From the NCBI GenBank assembly GCA_016302965.1, contig JAEDMP010000043.1, positions 1-19,949 on the forward strand: a stretch of DNA of 19,949 nt, read 5' to 3'. This DNA comes from Bacteroidaceae bacterium (GTDB lineage: Bacteria > Bacteroidota > Bacteroidia > Bacteroidales > Bacteroidaceae). A program made the position numbers and the translations under genes. The first letter of the stretch is position 1. Each line of letters opens with the position of its first letter. Shown here piece after piece: positions 7,964 through 13,908 of this stretch. The notes under the pieces are model-generated. The model saw only the letters and a list, made by a program, of their open reading frames with translations, searched no databases and was not told the origin of the DNA.

Positions 7964-8591
7964 ATAGGCGTCTTATCCAAATCCTGTGTGGCGGCTGGCC
8001 CTGGTAGCAGATGGGCAAGTCGGGATTGGAACTGATTTGGGCGAGTTCCTTCGATGCGCTTGTGCGTGAGAGGTTGTTCACTTCGGCATACTCACCCAGC
8101 GTGATGTGGCCTTTCCGGTCTATCACGGCCAGGGCATTCCCGATGCGTTGCTCCAGCGTATAGAGGTTCTTCCTCAGCACCCTGGCGCCTTTCGTCATGC
8201 GTTCGAACTTGGTGTTCATCTGCAGTTTGTACAGCATGTCGGGACTGGTCTTGAAATTCAGGTCTTTCACCCCCACGCGTCTGTAAAGCATGCTGTCGTC
8301 TTCGTCCAGTATTTCGGTTGGTTTCTCGTCGAGAAACTTCAGCGACGTGGAGAAGGTACCGATGTTGTCGAGTGTCACGTTGCAGCCTCTTGAGAGCAGG
8401 CTGGCCAGTGTTTCGGCTATTCCGCACATCACTCCCGTCAGTACTCCCTTGTCTACGGTGCGCAGATGTTTTTGCAGCTCGTCGATAAACTCTTGGGTAG
8501 TCAGGGTCTGGTCTGCCACCATCTTCGGATAGATGGCCCGCTTGCCGGAGTTCCTTACATCGTTCATTTCCTGTAGTATATACTTTGCCAT
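7962..8591 (-). CDS. HU-like DNA-binding protein with C-terminal winged-helix-like segment
   Basis: 209 residues from the ATG at 8591. The start MAKYILQEMNDVRNSGKRAI is typical of Bacteroidales HU-like (HU-HIG) proteins. An HU/IHF fold covers about 25-125: helices (TTQEFIDELQKHLRTVDKGV), then the beta motif VTLDNIGTFS (72-81). Unlike ordinary ~90-residue HU it continues with a basic helix (about 125-155) and a possible winged helix (about 158-209, TLGEYAEVNNLSRTSASKEL then IWIRRL). The frame stays open 80 codons upstream through the 21-bp repeat array, but that extension looks like low-complexity repeat translation, so the internal ATG is preferred. It probably binds DNA as a dimer; target and role are unknown. 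Its own promoter is at 8775-8806, and the leader carries the palindrome array. Confidence 0.82.
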   Translation of the reverse strand: MAKYILQEMNDVRNSGKRAIYPKMVADQTLTTQEFIDELQKHLRTVDKGVLTGVMCGIAETLASLLSRGCNVTLDNIGTFSTSLKFLDEKPTEILDEDDSMLYRRVGVKDLNFKTSPDMLYKLQMNTKFERMTKGARVLRKNLYTLEQRIGNALAVIDRKGHITLGEYAEVNNLSRTSASKELAQISSNPDLPICYQGQPPHRIWIRRL

Positions 8592-8674
8592 AACGTTATT
8601 GGTATTTGTTGGTAATGACTGTTTGAATGTTTCTGTATAGCCTGTTCCAATCTCATCAGAAAGGGCTCCCGTTT

Positions 8675-8760
8675 TATATTCACCATTGCGGAACGTACAT
8701 TCCGCAATGGTGAATATACGTTCCGCAGTGGTGAACGTACGTTCCGCAGTGCGGAATATA
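8675..8760. repeat. Palindrome array 1: 21-bp tandem units in the HU leader
   Basis: Three full 21-bp units (8688-8708, 8709-8729, 8730-8750) are flanked by half units on both sides (8675-8687 and 8751-8760). Each unit contains GAAnnTAnnTTC; the last one has the perfect palindrome GAACGTACGTTC (8733-8744). The left part forms a perfect 19-bp inverted repeat (8675-8693 with 8700-8718, 6-nt loop), and TTCCGCA-G-TGCGGAA ends the array (about 8741-8755). The predicted HU transcript starts about 8 nt before the array, so the RNA would fold into strong, alternative hairpins. There are no spacers, so it is not a CRISPR array. Confidence 0.88.
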
Positions 8761-8774
8761 AACCAAATGCCCTG

Positions 8775-8806
8775 CAAAGATAAATGAAAAGCCCCTTCCG
8801 TCCAAA
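8775..8806 (-). promoter_or_regulatory. Promoter of the HU-like gene
   Basis: On the minus strand TTTG (8806-8803) is followed after 20 nt by TATCTTTG (8782-8775), matching the Bacteroidetes consensus at both boxes. The start point would be near 8768, leaving a leader of about 177 nt that includes all of palindrome array 1. Confidence 0.75.
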
Positions 8807-8919
8807 CTTCCGACCGCTTGTCCTTCAACATTTACAACTATTTAACAGACATCCATGGATGGGTAACTACGCGGATTACCTCTTGTAGTTTACAATTAAA
8901 AAAATGTTAAGGGAATTGG

Positions 8920-8961
8920 CTGTAATCACTTTGTTGATACGACCTCAAAAAGTGATTACAG
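8920..8961. repeat. Perfect 13-bp inverted repeat
   Basis: CTGTAATCACTTT (8920-8932) and AAAGTGATTACAG (8949-8961) are exact reverse complements separated by 16 nt. It lies about 115 bp upstream of the HU promoter and 75 bp before palindrome array 2. No T run follows on either strand, so it looks more like an operator or element end than a terminator. Confidence 0.7.
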
Positions 8962-9032
8962 AGAAAGAAATCAAGGTGCAGTACCGATTGTATTTTGCCC
9001 TTGGAAAAGCGTATGTAAAGAAAAATGCCCAA

Positions 9033-9083
9033 CTGGAAAAATTTATCTTTCCAGTTAGGAAAATTTATTTTCCCAGTTGGAAA
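9033..9083. repeat. Palindrome array 2: AT-rich 21-bp units
   Basis: Two 21-bp units (9033-9053 and 9054-9074) and a partial third (9075-9083) repeat the pattern GGAA, then an A/T spacer of 8-10 nt around ATTTAT, then TTCC. AACTGGAAA (9031-9039) is the exact reverse complement of TTTCCAGTT (9048-9056). CAGTTGG (9074-9080) completes the right edge. The spelling differs from array 1, but the period and the GGAA...TTCC core are the same. It lies about 165 bp upstream of the Rpn-like gene promoter. Confidence 0.75.
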
Positions 9084-9245
9084 GTGCCAAAAACGCAGTT
9101 GGACGGATTTTGGCAGATAATTGCGTGTCGGTAGCTGCCGGATGACTATTCATGACGATCATAAAGGGGGCAGGGATGGAATTGTTTTGATTCTCCATTT
9201 TCTGTTAAAGATTTTTAATTCTCTACATTATCATGTCCTCCTTCA

Positions 9246-9275
9246 TTGCCGTTTTTAAAAATACAATTACCTTTG
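9246..9275 (+). promoter_or_regulatory. Promoter of the Rpn-like gene
   Basis: TTG (9246-9248) is followed after 19 nt by TACCTTTG (9268-9275), matching TAnnTTTG. Transcription would start near 9282, giving a leader of about 25 nt before ATG 9307. Confidence 0.65.
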
Positions 9276-9306
9276 TAGACAGAACTGCATCCAAAACTCT
9301 ATAGAC

Positions 9307-10167
9307 ATGGCGAAATTCATCAATCCCTTTACCGATGTGGGTTTCAAGAGAATCTTCGGTCAGGAGTTCTCGAAACCGTTGCTGCTCGACTTTCTCAACA
9401 GTCTGTTGGAGGGAGAGAAGCATATCGTCAACTTGACTTTCCTCGACAAGGAGCAGCCGGCTCTGTATGATGAAGACCGGTCGTTGATTTACGACATCTA
9501 CTGCGAGACGGATGAAGGCGAGCATATTATCGTAGAGATGCAGAACAAGTCGCAGCCCTACTTCAAAAGCAGAAGCATTTACTACATCTCCGAGTCGATA
9601 GCCCGTCAGGGTGAGCGTGGCTCGAGTTGGAATTATGCGATAGATTCAGTCTATCTGATTGCTTTCCTGAACTTCCTTCCGTTGGATTTCAAGCAGCAGT
9701 TCCGTACAGATGTCGTATTGGCTGAGAAAAACACGGTCGACCAGTTCTCGGACAAGCTGCGGATGATATATCTCCAGCTCCCGTTGTTCAAGAAGGAGGC
9801 TGACGAATGTGAGAATCAAGTGGAACGTTGGATTTATTTGTTGAAGAATATGGAAACATTAAGCAGATTGCCATGGGCGGCCCAAAGTGCCGTATTCAAG
9901 AAACTCGAGAGCATTGCCGACGTGGGTGCCATGTCCCGGGATGAACGTCTGAAATACGACGAGGCTCTGAGAAAATACCGTGACACCATCAGTGTATTTG
10001 AGGGCGTACGCATGGACGGCCTCATGGAAGGTCGCATGGAAGGCCTCATGGAAGGCCAAAGAAGTGAAAAGATGGAAAATGCCCGCAAGATGAAAATCTA
10101 CGGACTGGCATTGGATATGATAGCCGAAATCACGGGCCTGTCAATAGAGGAAGTGAGGGGCCTGTAG
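9307..10167 (+). CDS. Rpn/PD-(D/E)XK nuclease family protein (transposase-like)
   Basis: 286 residues, full length for the family. It opens with the family signature MAKFINPFTDVGFKRIFGQE and continues with a Rpn-type PD-(D/E)XK nuclease core. D63 (YDIYC) and EMQ (E77, Q79) fit the D...ExQ catalytic pattern of Rpn, and the conserved YFKSRSIYYIS follows (85-95). Relatives in E. coli (RpnA-E) are DNA endonucleases that stimulate RecA-independent recombination, and Bacteroidetes genomes carry many copies. The C-terminus (about 233-286) has a run of MEG/MDG repeats encoded by a 12-bp tandem repeat, then a helical tail ending IAEITGLSIEEVRGL, which is typical of the family. It has its own promoter and precedes the AspDH-fold gene by 45 bp. 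No terminal inverted repeats or target duplications were recognised around it, so it is not called a mobile element. Confidence 0.87.
   Translation: MAKFINPFTDVGFKRIFGQEFSKPLLLDFLNSLLEGEKHIVNLTFLDKEQPALYDEDRSLIYDIYCETDEGEHIIVEMQNKSQPYFKSRSIYYISESIARQGERGSSWNYAIDSVYLIAFLNFLPLDFKQQFRTDVVLAEKNTVDQFSDKLRMIYLQLPLFKKEADECENQVERWIYLLKNMETLSRLPWAAQSAVFKKLESIADVGAMSRDERLKYDEALRKYRDTISVFEGVRMDGLMEGRMEGLMEGQRSEKMENARKMKIYGLALDMIAEITGLSIEEVRGL
10012..10059 (+). repeat. Four 12-bp tandem repeats inside the Rpn-like gene
   Basis: Units ATGGACGGCCTC, ATGGAAGGTCGC, ATGGAAGGCCTC and ATGGAAGGCCAA follow one another without gaps, coding for MDGL, MEGR, MEGL and MEGQ. The unit length is a multiple of three, so copy changes would keep the frame and only alter the length of the linker before the C-terminal helix. 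Confidence 0.9.
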
Positions 10168-10212
10168 TTTCTCGCTTCACTATTTTCGTTGTTCACGCAG
10201 AAATTATCAATT

Positions 10213-11010
10213 ATGGAAAAGAAAAGACTGGCTATTGCCGGATGCGGCAAATTGGGAACTATCGTGGCCGATGCCGTCTGCAAAGGCATTTTGGACACCT
10301 ATGAACTGGTGGGTACCTATTCGCGAAGCAAAGAGAAGGCTGACGCACTGGCACAATACGTCAACGACAAGGGTGGACACTGTCAGGCCGTAGATTCTTT
10401 TGGGCAACTGCTCCAGCTGAAACCCGACTTTCTCGTTGAAGCCGCATCGCCCGCCGCCATGAGAGCATGGGCTCTGCCTGCACTGAACAATGGCACCTCG
10501 GTAGTGACGCTGTCGATAGGCGCATTGGCCGATGACGCATTCTATGAGCAGGTGAAATGGGCTGCGCAGACCAATGGTACGCACGTGTATGTTGTGTCGG
10601 GAGCCACCGGAGGCTTTGATGTGTTGCAGGCGGCTACCCTCATGGGAGGTGCCACTGCATGTTTCTACAACGAGAAGGGTCCCGACGCTCTTCGTGGTAC
10701 TGCCGTCTATGAAGATGCCCTGCAACAGGAACAGAAGACGGTGTTTGAGGGTACGGCCCAAGAAGCTATTGCACTGTTCCCCACGAAGGTCAACGTCACC
10801 GTAGCCGCGTCGAGAGCCTCTGTGGGGCCGGACCGGATGCAGGTGCGCATGGTTTCTACTCCCGGATTCAAGGGCGACACCCAGCGTGTGGAGATACGCA
10901 ACCCACAGGTGCATGCCGTGGTGGATGTGTATAGTGCAACGGCTGAGATTGCGGGATGGTCGGTTGTCAACACACTGAAAAATATTGCATCGCCCATCGT
11001 CTTTGTATAG
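10213..11010 (+). CDS. Aspartate-dehydrogenase-fold (DUF108) NAD(P)-dependent oxidoreductase
   Basis: 265 residues from the ATG at 10213, where MEKKRLAIAGCGKLG starts the Rossmann strand directly; an in-frame ATG 24 nt upstream would only add a short tail. An NAD(P)-binding Rossmann domain (about 1-120) has GCGKLG (11-15 region) and EAASP (76-80). SGATGGFDVLQA (129-140) matches the SGA.gG.d.L motif of L-aspartate dehydrogenases (NadX type). The C-terminal domain (about 135-265) resembles DUF108. L-aspartate dehydrogenase forms iminoaspartate, a precursor of NAD. However, the stretch corresponding to the family's NVHxIEV motif reads DTQRVEI (222-228), so the proposed catalytic histidine seems to be missing; the true substrate is unsure. 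The gene follows the Rpn-like gene by 45 bp and precedes the DUF5020 gene by 41 bp. Confidence 0.75.
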   Translation: MEKKRLAIAGCGKLGTIVADAVCKGILDTYELVGTYSRSKEKADALAQYVNDKGGHCQAVDSFGQLLQLKPDFLVEAASPAAMRAWALPALNNGTSVVTLSIGALADDAFYEQVKWAAQTNGTHVYVVSGATGGFDVLQAATLMGGATACFYNEKGPDALRGTAVYEDALQQEQKTVFEGTAQEAIALFPTKVNVTVAASRASVGPDRMQVRMVSTPGFKGDTQRVEIRNPQVHAVVDVYSATAEIAGWSVVNTLKNIASPIVFV

Positions 11011-11051
11011 ATGGGCACGCTGTGGAGCAATAACCTAATGGTATATATATA

Positions 11052-11804
11052 ATGAAGAACAAAAGAATGCTTGGCGCATCCCTGATGCCCCGTATGGCCG
11101 TCGTACTGATGGCACAGCTGTTGTCGATTGCCGCTTTCGGCCAGAATTTCCAACTGCACTATGACTTTGGCCGTCATCTCTATTCCTCGGAAGAAGCCGA
11201 CCGGCAGAAACTGACCCTCACCTACGAGACTTTCAAGGCTGATGACTTGGGTTCGTGGTTTTATTTCGTGGATGTAGACCTGCGCAACGATGGTGCCAGT
11301 GCCGCCTACACGGAGGTGAGCAGGGAGTTCCGGCTGGGCAGCCAGTCGCCCTTTGCCGCCCATGTAGAGTTTGATGGAGGCCTCAACCTCTATGGTTCTT
11401 ATCAGAACGCGCTGCTCATCGGTCCCGCCTACAACGGCCACTCGGCCGACTTCTCCAAGACCTGGAGCTTGCAACTCATGTATAAACAGACGCTCAAGGG
11501 CGGTGCCAACAAGGCATTGGCGGGCGTGCAGCTCACGGGTGTATGGGGCTTGACCTTCGGACAAGGCAAATGGACCTTCTCCGGTTTCGCCGACCTCTGG
11601 ACTGGATATATACCCAAATGGGATGCCAAGGGACAGAAGAAGGGGCTTGTGCTGCTGGCTGAACCGCAGATTTGGTATAACCTCTGCAAGGCTGTCAGCA
11701 TCGGGTCGGAATGGGAGATTTCCAACAATTTCATCTATCGCACTTCCAACAGCAAGAAATCATTCTATGTAAACCCGACGTTGGCTCTGAAGTTTTCTTT
11801 GTAA
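11052..11804 (+). CDS. DUF5020 family outer-membrane barrel (Tsx-channel-like)
   Basis: 250 residues. An N-terminal signal peptide (about 1-30, ending AAFG before QNFQLHYDFG) is followed by alternating beta-strand sequence rich in aromatic girdle residues, ending LALKFSL with a penultimate-region aromatic as in outer-membrane barrels. QLHYDFGRHLY and LQLMYKQTL...VQLTGVWGL are recognisable DUF5020 features. From memory, DUF5020 groups with the Tsx nucleoside-channel clan. That fits the two nucleobase permeases downstream, so an outer-membrane pore for nucleosides or bases is a reasonable guess. The gene is 41 bp after the AspDH-fold gene; a new promoter follows it at 11821. Confidence 0.78.
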   Translation: MKNKRMLGASLMPRMAVVLMAQLLSIAAFGQNFQLHYDFGRHLYSSEEADRQKLTLTYETFKADDLGSWFYFVDVDLRNDGASAAYTEVSREFRLGSQSPFAAHVEFDGGLNLYGSYQNALLIGPAYNGHSADFSKTWSLQLMYKQTLKGGANKALAGVQLTGVWGLTFGQGKWTFSGFADLWTGYIPKWDAKGQKKGLVLLAEPQIWYNLCKAVSIGSEWEISNNFIYRTSNSKKSFYVNPTLALKFSL

Positions 11805-11820
11805 TTTTTACGGGAAATGG

Positions 11821-11850
11821 TTGGGAAATGAATTATTTTGATTAATTTTG
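11821..11850 (+). promoter_or_regulatory. Promoter of the kinase-fragment/permease operon
   Basis: TTG (11821-11823) and TAATTTTG (11843-11850) are separated by 19 nt, a good Bacteroidetes match. Transcription would start near 11857, with a leader of about 97 nt in which I see no riboswitch-like fold. Confidence 0.65.
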
Positions 11851-11953
11851 CAGCGACTTGTTGATACGTTATTACATCTCGTTGGTGATTACCTTCCTGT
11901 CTTCCAAGTCACTTGCAATATTCTGATAAATAATATCCCGCTATTCACGAAAT

Positions 11954-12538
11954 ATGAGCCCAATAAAAATTCCCCTCCCAACCAGTTGTCATCGGATGAC
12001 CCGAATCTGCCTGCTGACCATGGTGCTGTTGTGTGTGAACGCACTGGCGGTCACGGCAACCACTGTGGCTGAACTGCAGGCACAGAATGAACTGCTGCAA
12101 GTGAGGTCGAAGGTGAATTTTCTTTCCCTCTGTGTGGTCATCTGTGTGATGATGATTTTCTTTATTTGGGGTATGAGGGCGCGTCACCGCAAGGGGATGA
12201 TGCTGCTGGAGCGCAAGAACCAGGCACTGCAGCGCACCAACCGCCTGGTGGAGGAGGCCAGGGATGAGGCCCAGCGTCAGTCGAAGAAGAAGACGGTCTA
12301 TACCCAGAACCTGGCTCACGAGATACGTACCCCACTCAACCAGATGTATGGCTTTGTGCAGCTTCTGGCCGACGAGTCGATGCCGCTCGATGACGAGCAG
12401 CGGCGTGAGGTGATACATGCTATACATGAGGGTTGCGAACAGCTTACCCGTGTGGTGCAGGAGATAGATACCGTGGCTGCCAAACTCGACGAGATGGACT
12501 CGCTCATGAAGGTGGAGTCAGTATTGAAACAGCCATAG
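11954..12538 (+). CDS. Membrane protein with histidine-kinase HisKA (DHp) box but no ATPase domain
   Basis: 194 residues. A first hydrophobic segment (about 17-35) is a signal or membrane anchor, a short periplasmic stretch follows (36-55), then a second membrane segment (about 56-73). A charged coiled coil (about 78-115) leads to the H-box NLAHEIRTPLNQMYGFVQLL with phospho-acceptor H122 and a second helix (about 148-180) completing the dimerisation hairpin. The reading frame ends there: no N, G1 or G2 boxes of the HATPase domain, and no later frame in the next 20 nt that could supply one before the permease gene. It could receive phosphate from another kinase, act as a decoy partner, or be a decayed remnant. 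M1 and M15 are both possible starts. It has its own promoter and lies 20 nt before the permease gene. Confidence 0.78.
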   Translation: MSPIKIPLPTSCHRMTRICLLTMVLLCVNALAVTATTVAELQAQNELLQVRSKVNFLSLCVVICVMMIFFIWGMRARHRKGMMLLERKNQALQRTNRLVEEARDEAQRQSKKKTVYTQNLAHEIRTPLNQMYGFVQLLADESMPLDDEQRREVIHAIHEGCEQLTRVVQEIDTVAAKLDEMDSLMKVESVLKQP

Positions 12539-12544
12539 AGATAT

Positions 12545-12551
12545 AAGGAGG
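12545..12551 (+). promoter_or_regulatory. Strong Shine-Dalgarno site before the xanthine/uracil permease
   Basis: AAGGAGG lies 7 nt before ATG 12559. Most genes in the window have no such site, as is usual in Bacteroidetes, so this points to efficient independent initiation of the permease within the operon and fixes its start. Confidence 0.8.
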
Positions 12552-12558
12552 ACCCCGT

Positions 12559-13908
12559 ATGAAACGCAACGTCGCTCATCTGCCACTGGCCCTGCGTCTG
12601 GCTCTCTCGCTGCAGCATCTGCTGGCGATTTTTGCCGGCACCGTGTTTGTGCCCATTGTCTTGGGACTGCCCGTCCCGCTGGCTCTGCTCTTCTCGGGTG
12701 TCTCCACCCTGATGTTCCATTATTTCACATCGGGCAAGATACCCCTCTACTATGGCAGCTCGTTTACGGTGCTCGCTGGCATGACGTTCATCCATCAGCA
12801 GGCTCTCAACATGGGGATGACTGATGTGGTGGCCGACTGCTACGTCTGTCTCGGGTCGTTGGTCATCGGACTGGTCTATCTGCTGGTGGCACAACTGCTC
12901 CGGATGGTGCCGCGAGAGCGGGTCATCAGACTTTTTCCTTCTACGCTGGCGGCACCGCTGATTATGGTCATCGGCATCGACATGCTATGCTCCTCTACCT
13001 ATTCCATCCGTACCGACTGGCTGACGGGTATCGTCACGATAGTGGCTGTGGCTCTGGCGCAACTGTTCTTCAAGGGATGGTTGCGGCTGCTTTCCATTCT
13101 CATGGGTGTGATGGCGGGACTGGTATTGTCCTTTCTCCGGGGCACGTTCTCGCTGGACGCACTTCGCGAGGCACCCTGGTTGGCTTCTCCCTTCAGCAGT
13201 GATTTCATGGCGTTCAGAGTGCTCGAACAGTGGGATATGGGCATGGTGGGAATCGTTGTTTTGACGGTGTTGCCGCTGGCGGTCATCGCTTTGGGCGAAC
13301 ATGTGGCGGATATGATTGTCATCTCACGCACCGCAAAGAAAGATTTCCTGCGCATCATCGGACTGCCGCGCAGCATCAGTGCCAGCGGACTCGCCACCTT
13401 GCTCGCAGCTGTGTTCGGAGCCTCACAGCCAACAGCCTATACGCAAACCACGGGACTCATACGGCTCAATCGCATCTGTGACCCCAGCCTCCTGCGTGTG
13501 GCGGCGGTGATGATGATTGTGCTTTCCTGCTGTCCCAAACTCACGGCCCTGATCAGCGATATTCCGGGGGCAGTGATCGGCGGCATCACGTTCATCATGT
13601 ATGCCATGGTCATCTGGGTGGGGTGGTGTACGGCAGGACTCTATGACAAAAAGAACCGACAGGTGAGGTCGCTCGTCATCATCTTCTCCACAATTGCTGC
13701 TTACGCCTTCACCGCATTCGTCCTGGATGGAGGCATCCGGATAGGCCAGACCACGCTCACGTCCATTACCGTTGCCTTCATCACCGGGTTGGTTCTTCAT
13801 CTGGCCATACCGTATCAAGCACCTTCAAGCTCCCGGCAAGAGCTTGCTTCGGACGAAGAAGCTTCCTTGCCGACTGATCATGACGAACCCCAAACGCCGA
13901 CAACATGA
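12559..13908 (+). CDS. NCS2 nucleobase permease (uracil-xanthine permease family)
   Basis: 449 residues with about 13-14 hydrophobic segments, an inner-membrane nucleobase:proton symporter by family. LSLQHLLAIFAGTVFVPIVLG (17-36 region) is the NCS2 N-terminal signature. ALGEHVADM supplies E247 and H248, the counterpart of substrate-contacting residues in UraA. The segment 290-303 (PTAYTQTTGLIRLN) is the nucleobase-ascorbate transporter signature, with Q296 where xanthine/urate carriers have Gln and uracil carriers have Glu. This favours a purine such as xanthine, though the usual Asn after it is Thr here. The C-terminal 30 residues are acidic and cytoplasmic. It follows the DHp protein by 20 nt and overlaps the next permease by 4 nt. 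Confidence 0.88.
   Translation: MKRNVAHLPLALRLALSLQHLLAIFAGTVFVPIVLGLPVPLALLFSGVSTLMFHYFTSGKIPLYYGSSFTVLAGMTFIHQQALNMGMTDVVADCYVCLGSLVIGLVYLLVAQLLRMVPRERVIRLFPSTLAAPLIMVIGIDMLCSSTYSIRTDWLTGIVTIVAVALAQLFFKGWLRLLSILMGVMAGLVLSFLRGTFSLDALREAPWLASPFSSDFMAFRVLEQWDMGMVGIVVLTVLPLAVIALGEHVADMIVISRTAKKDFLRIIGLPRSISASGLATLLAAVFGASQPTAYTQTTGLIRLNRICDPSLLRVAAVMMIVLSCCPKLTALISDIPGAVIGGITFIMYAMVIWVGWCTAGLYDKKNRQVRSLVIIFSTIAAYAFTAFVLDGGIRIGQTTLTSITVAFITGLVLHLAIPYQAPSSSRQELASDEEASLPTDHDEPQTPTT

Larger units (their letters stand above)
8592..9306. other. 715-bp divergent intergenic region rich in palindromes
   Basis: No convincing gene lies here. From left to right it holds the HU leader (8592-8768) with palindrome array 1, the HU promoter, about 110 bp with no recognisable feature, a perfect 13-bp inverted repeat, palindrome array 2, about 160 bp with nothing recognised, and the promoter of the Rpn-like gene. 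A 76-codon open frame (8904-9134, +) runs through array 2 and resembles no protein I know. Confidence 0.7.

Noticed and set aside
8675..8760. CRISPR array
   Set aside because: Units follow directly with no unique spacers, are internally palindromic and too short, and no cas gene is near.
8904..9134. 76-codon open frame running through palindrome array 2
   Set aside because: It resembles no protein I know, has no ribosome-binding site or promoter box in place, and half of it is translated repeat; the 21-bp period keeps the frame open by itself.
9307..10167. Complete insertion sequence around the Rpn-like gene
   Set aside because: The family is called transposase-like, but no terminal inverted repeats or target duplications were found bracketing the gene.
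11857..11953. Purine or other riboswitch in the leader before the permease operon
   Set aside because: I could not find a three-way junction or conserved core; the sequence shows no strong pairing.
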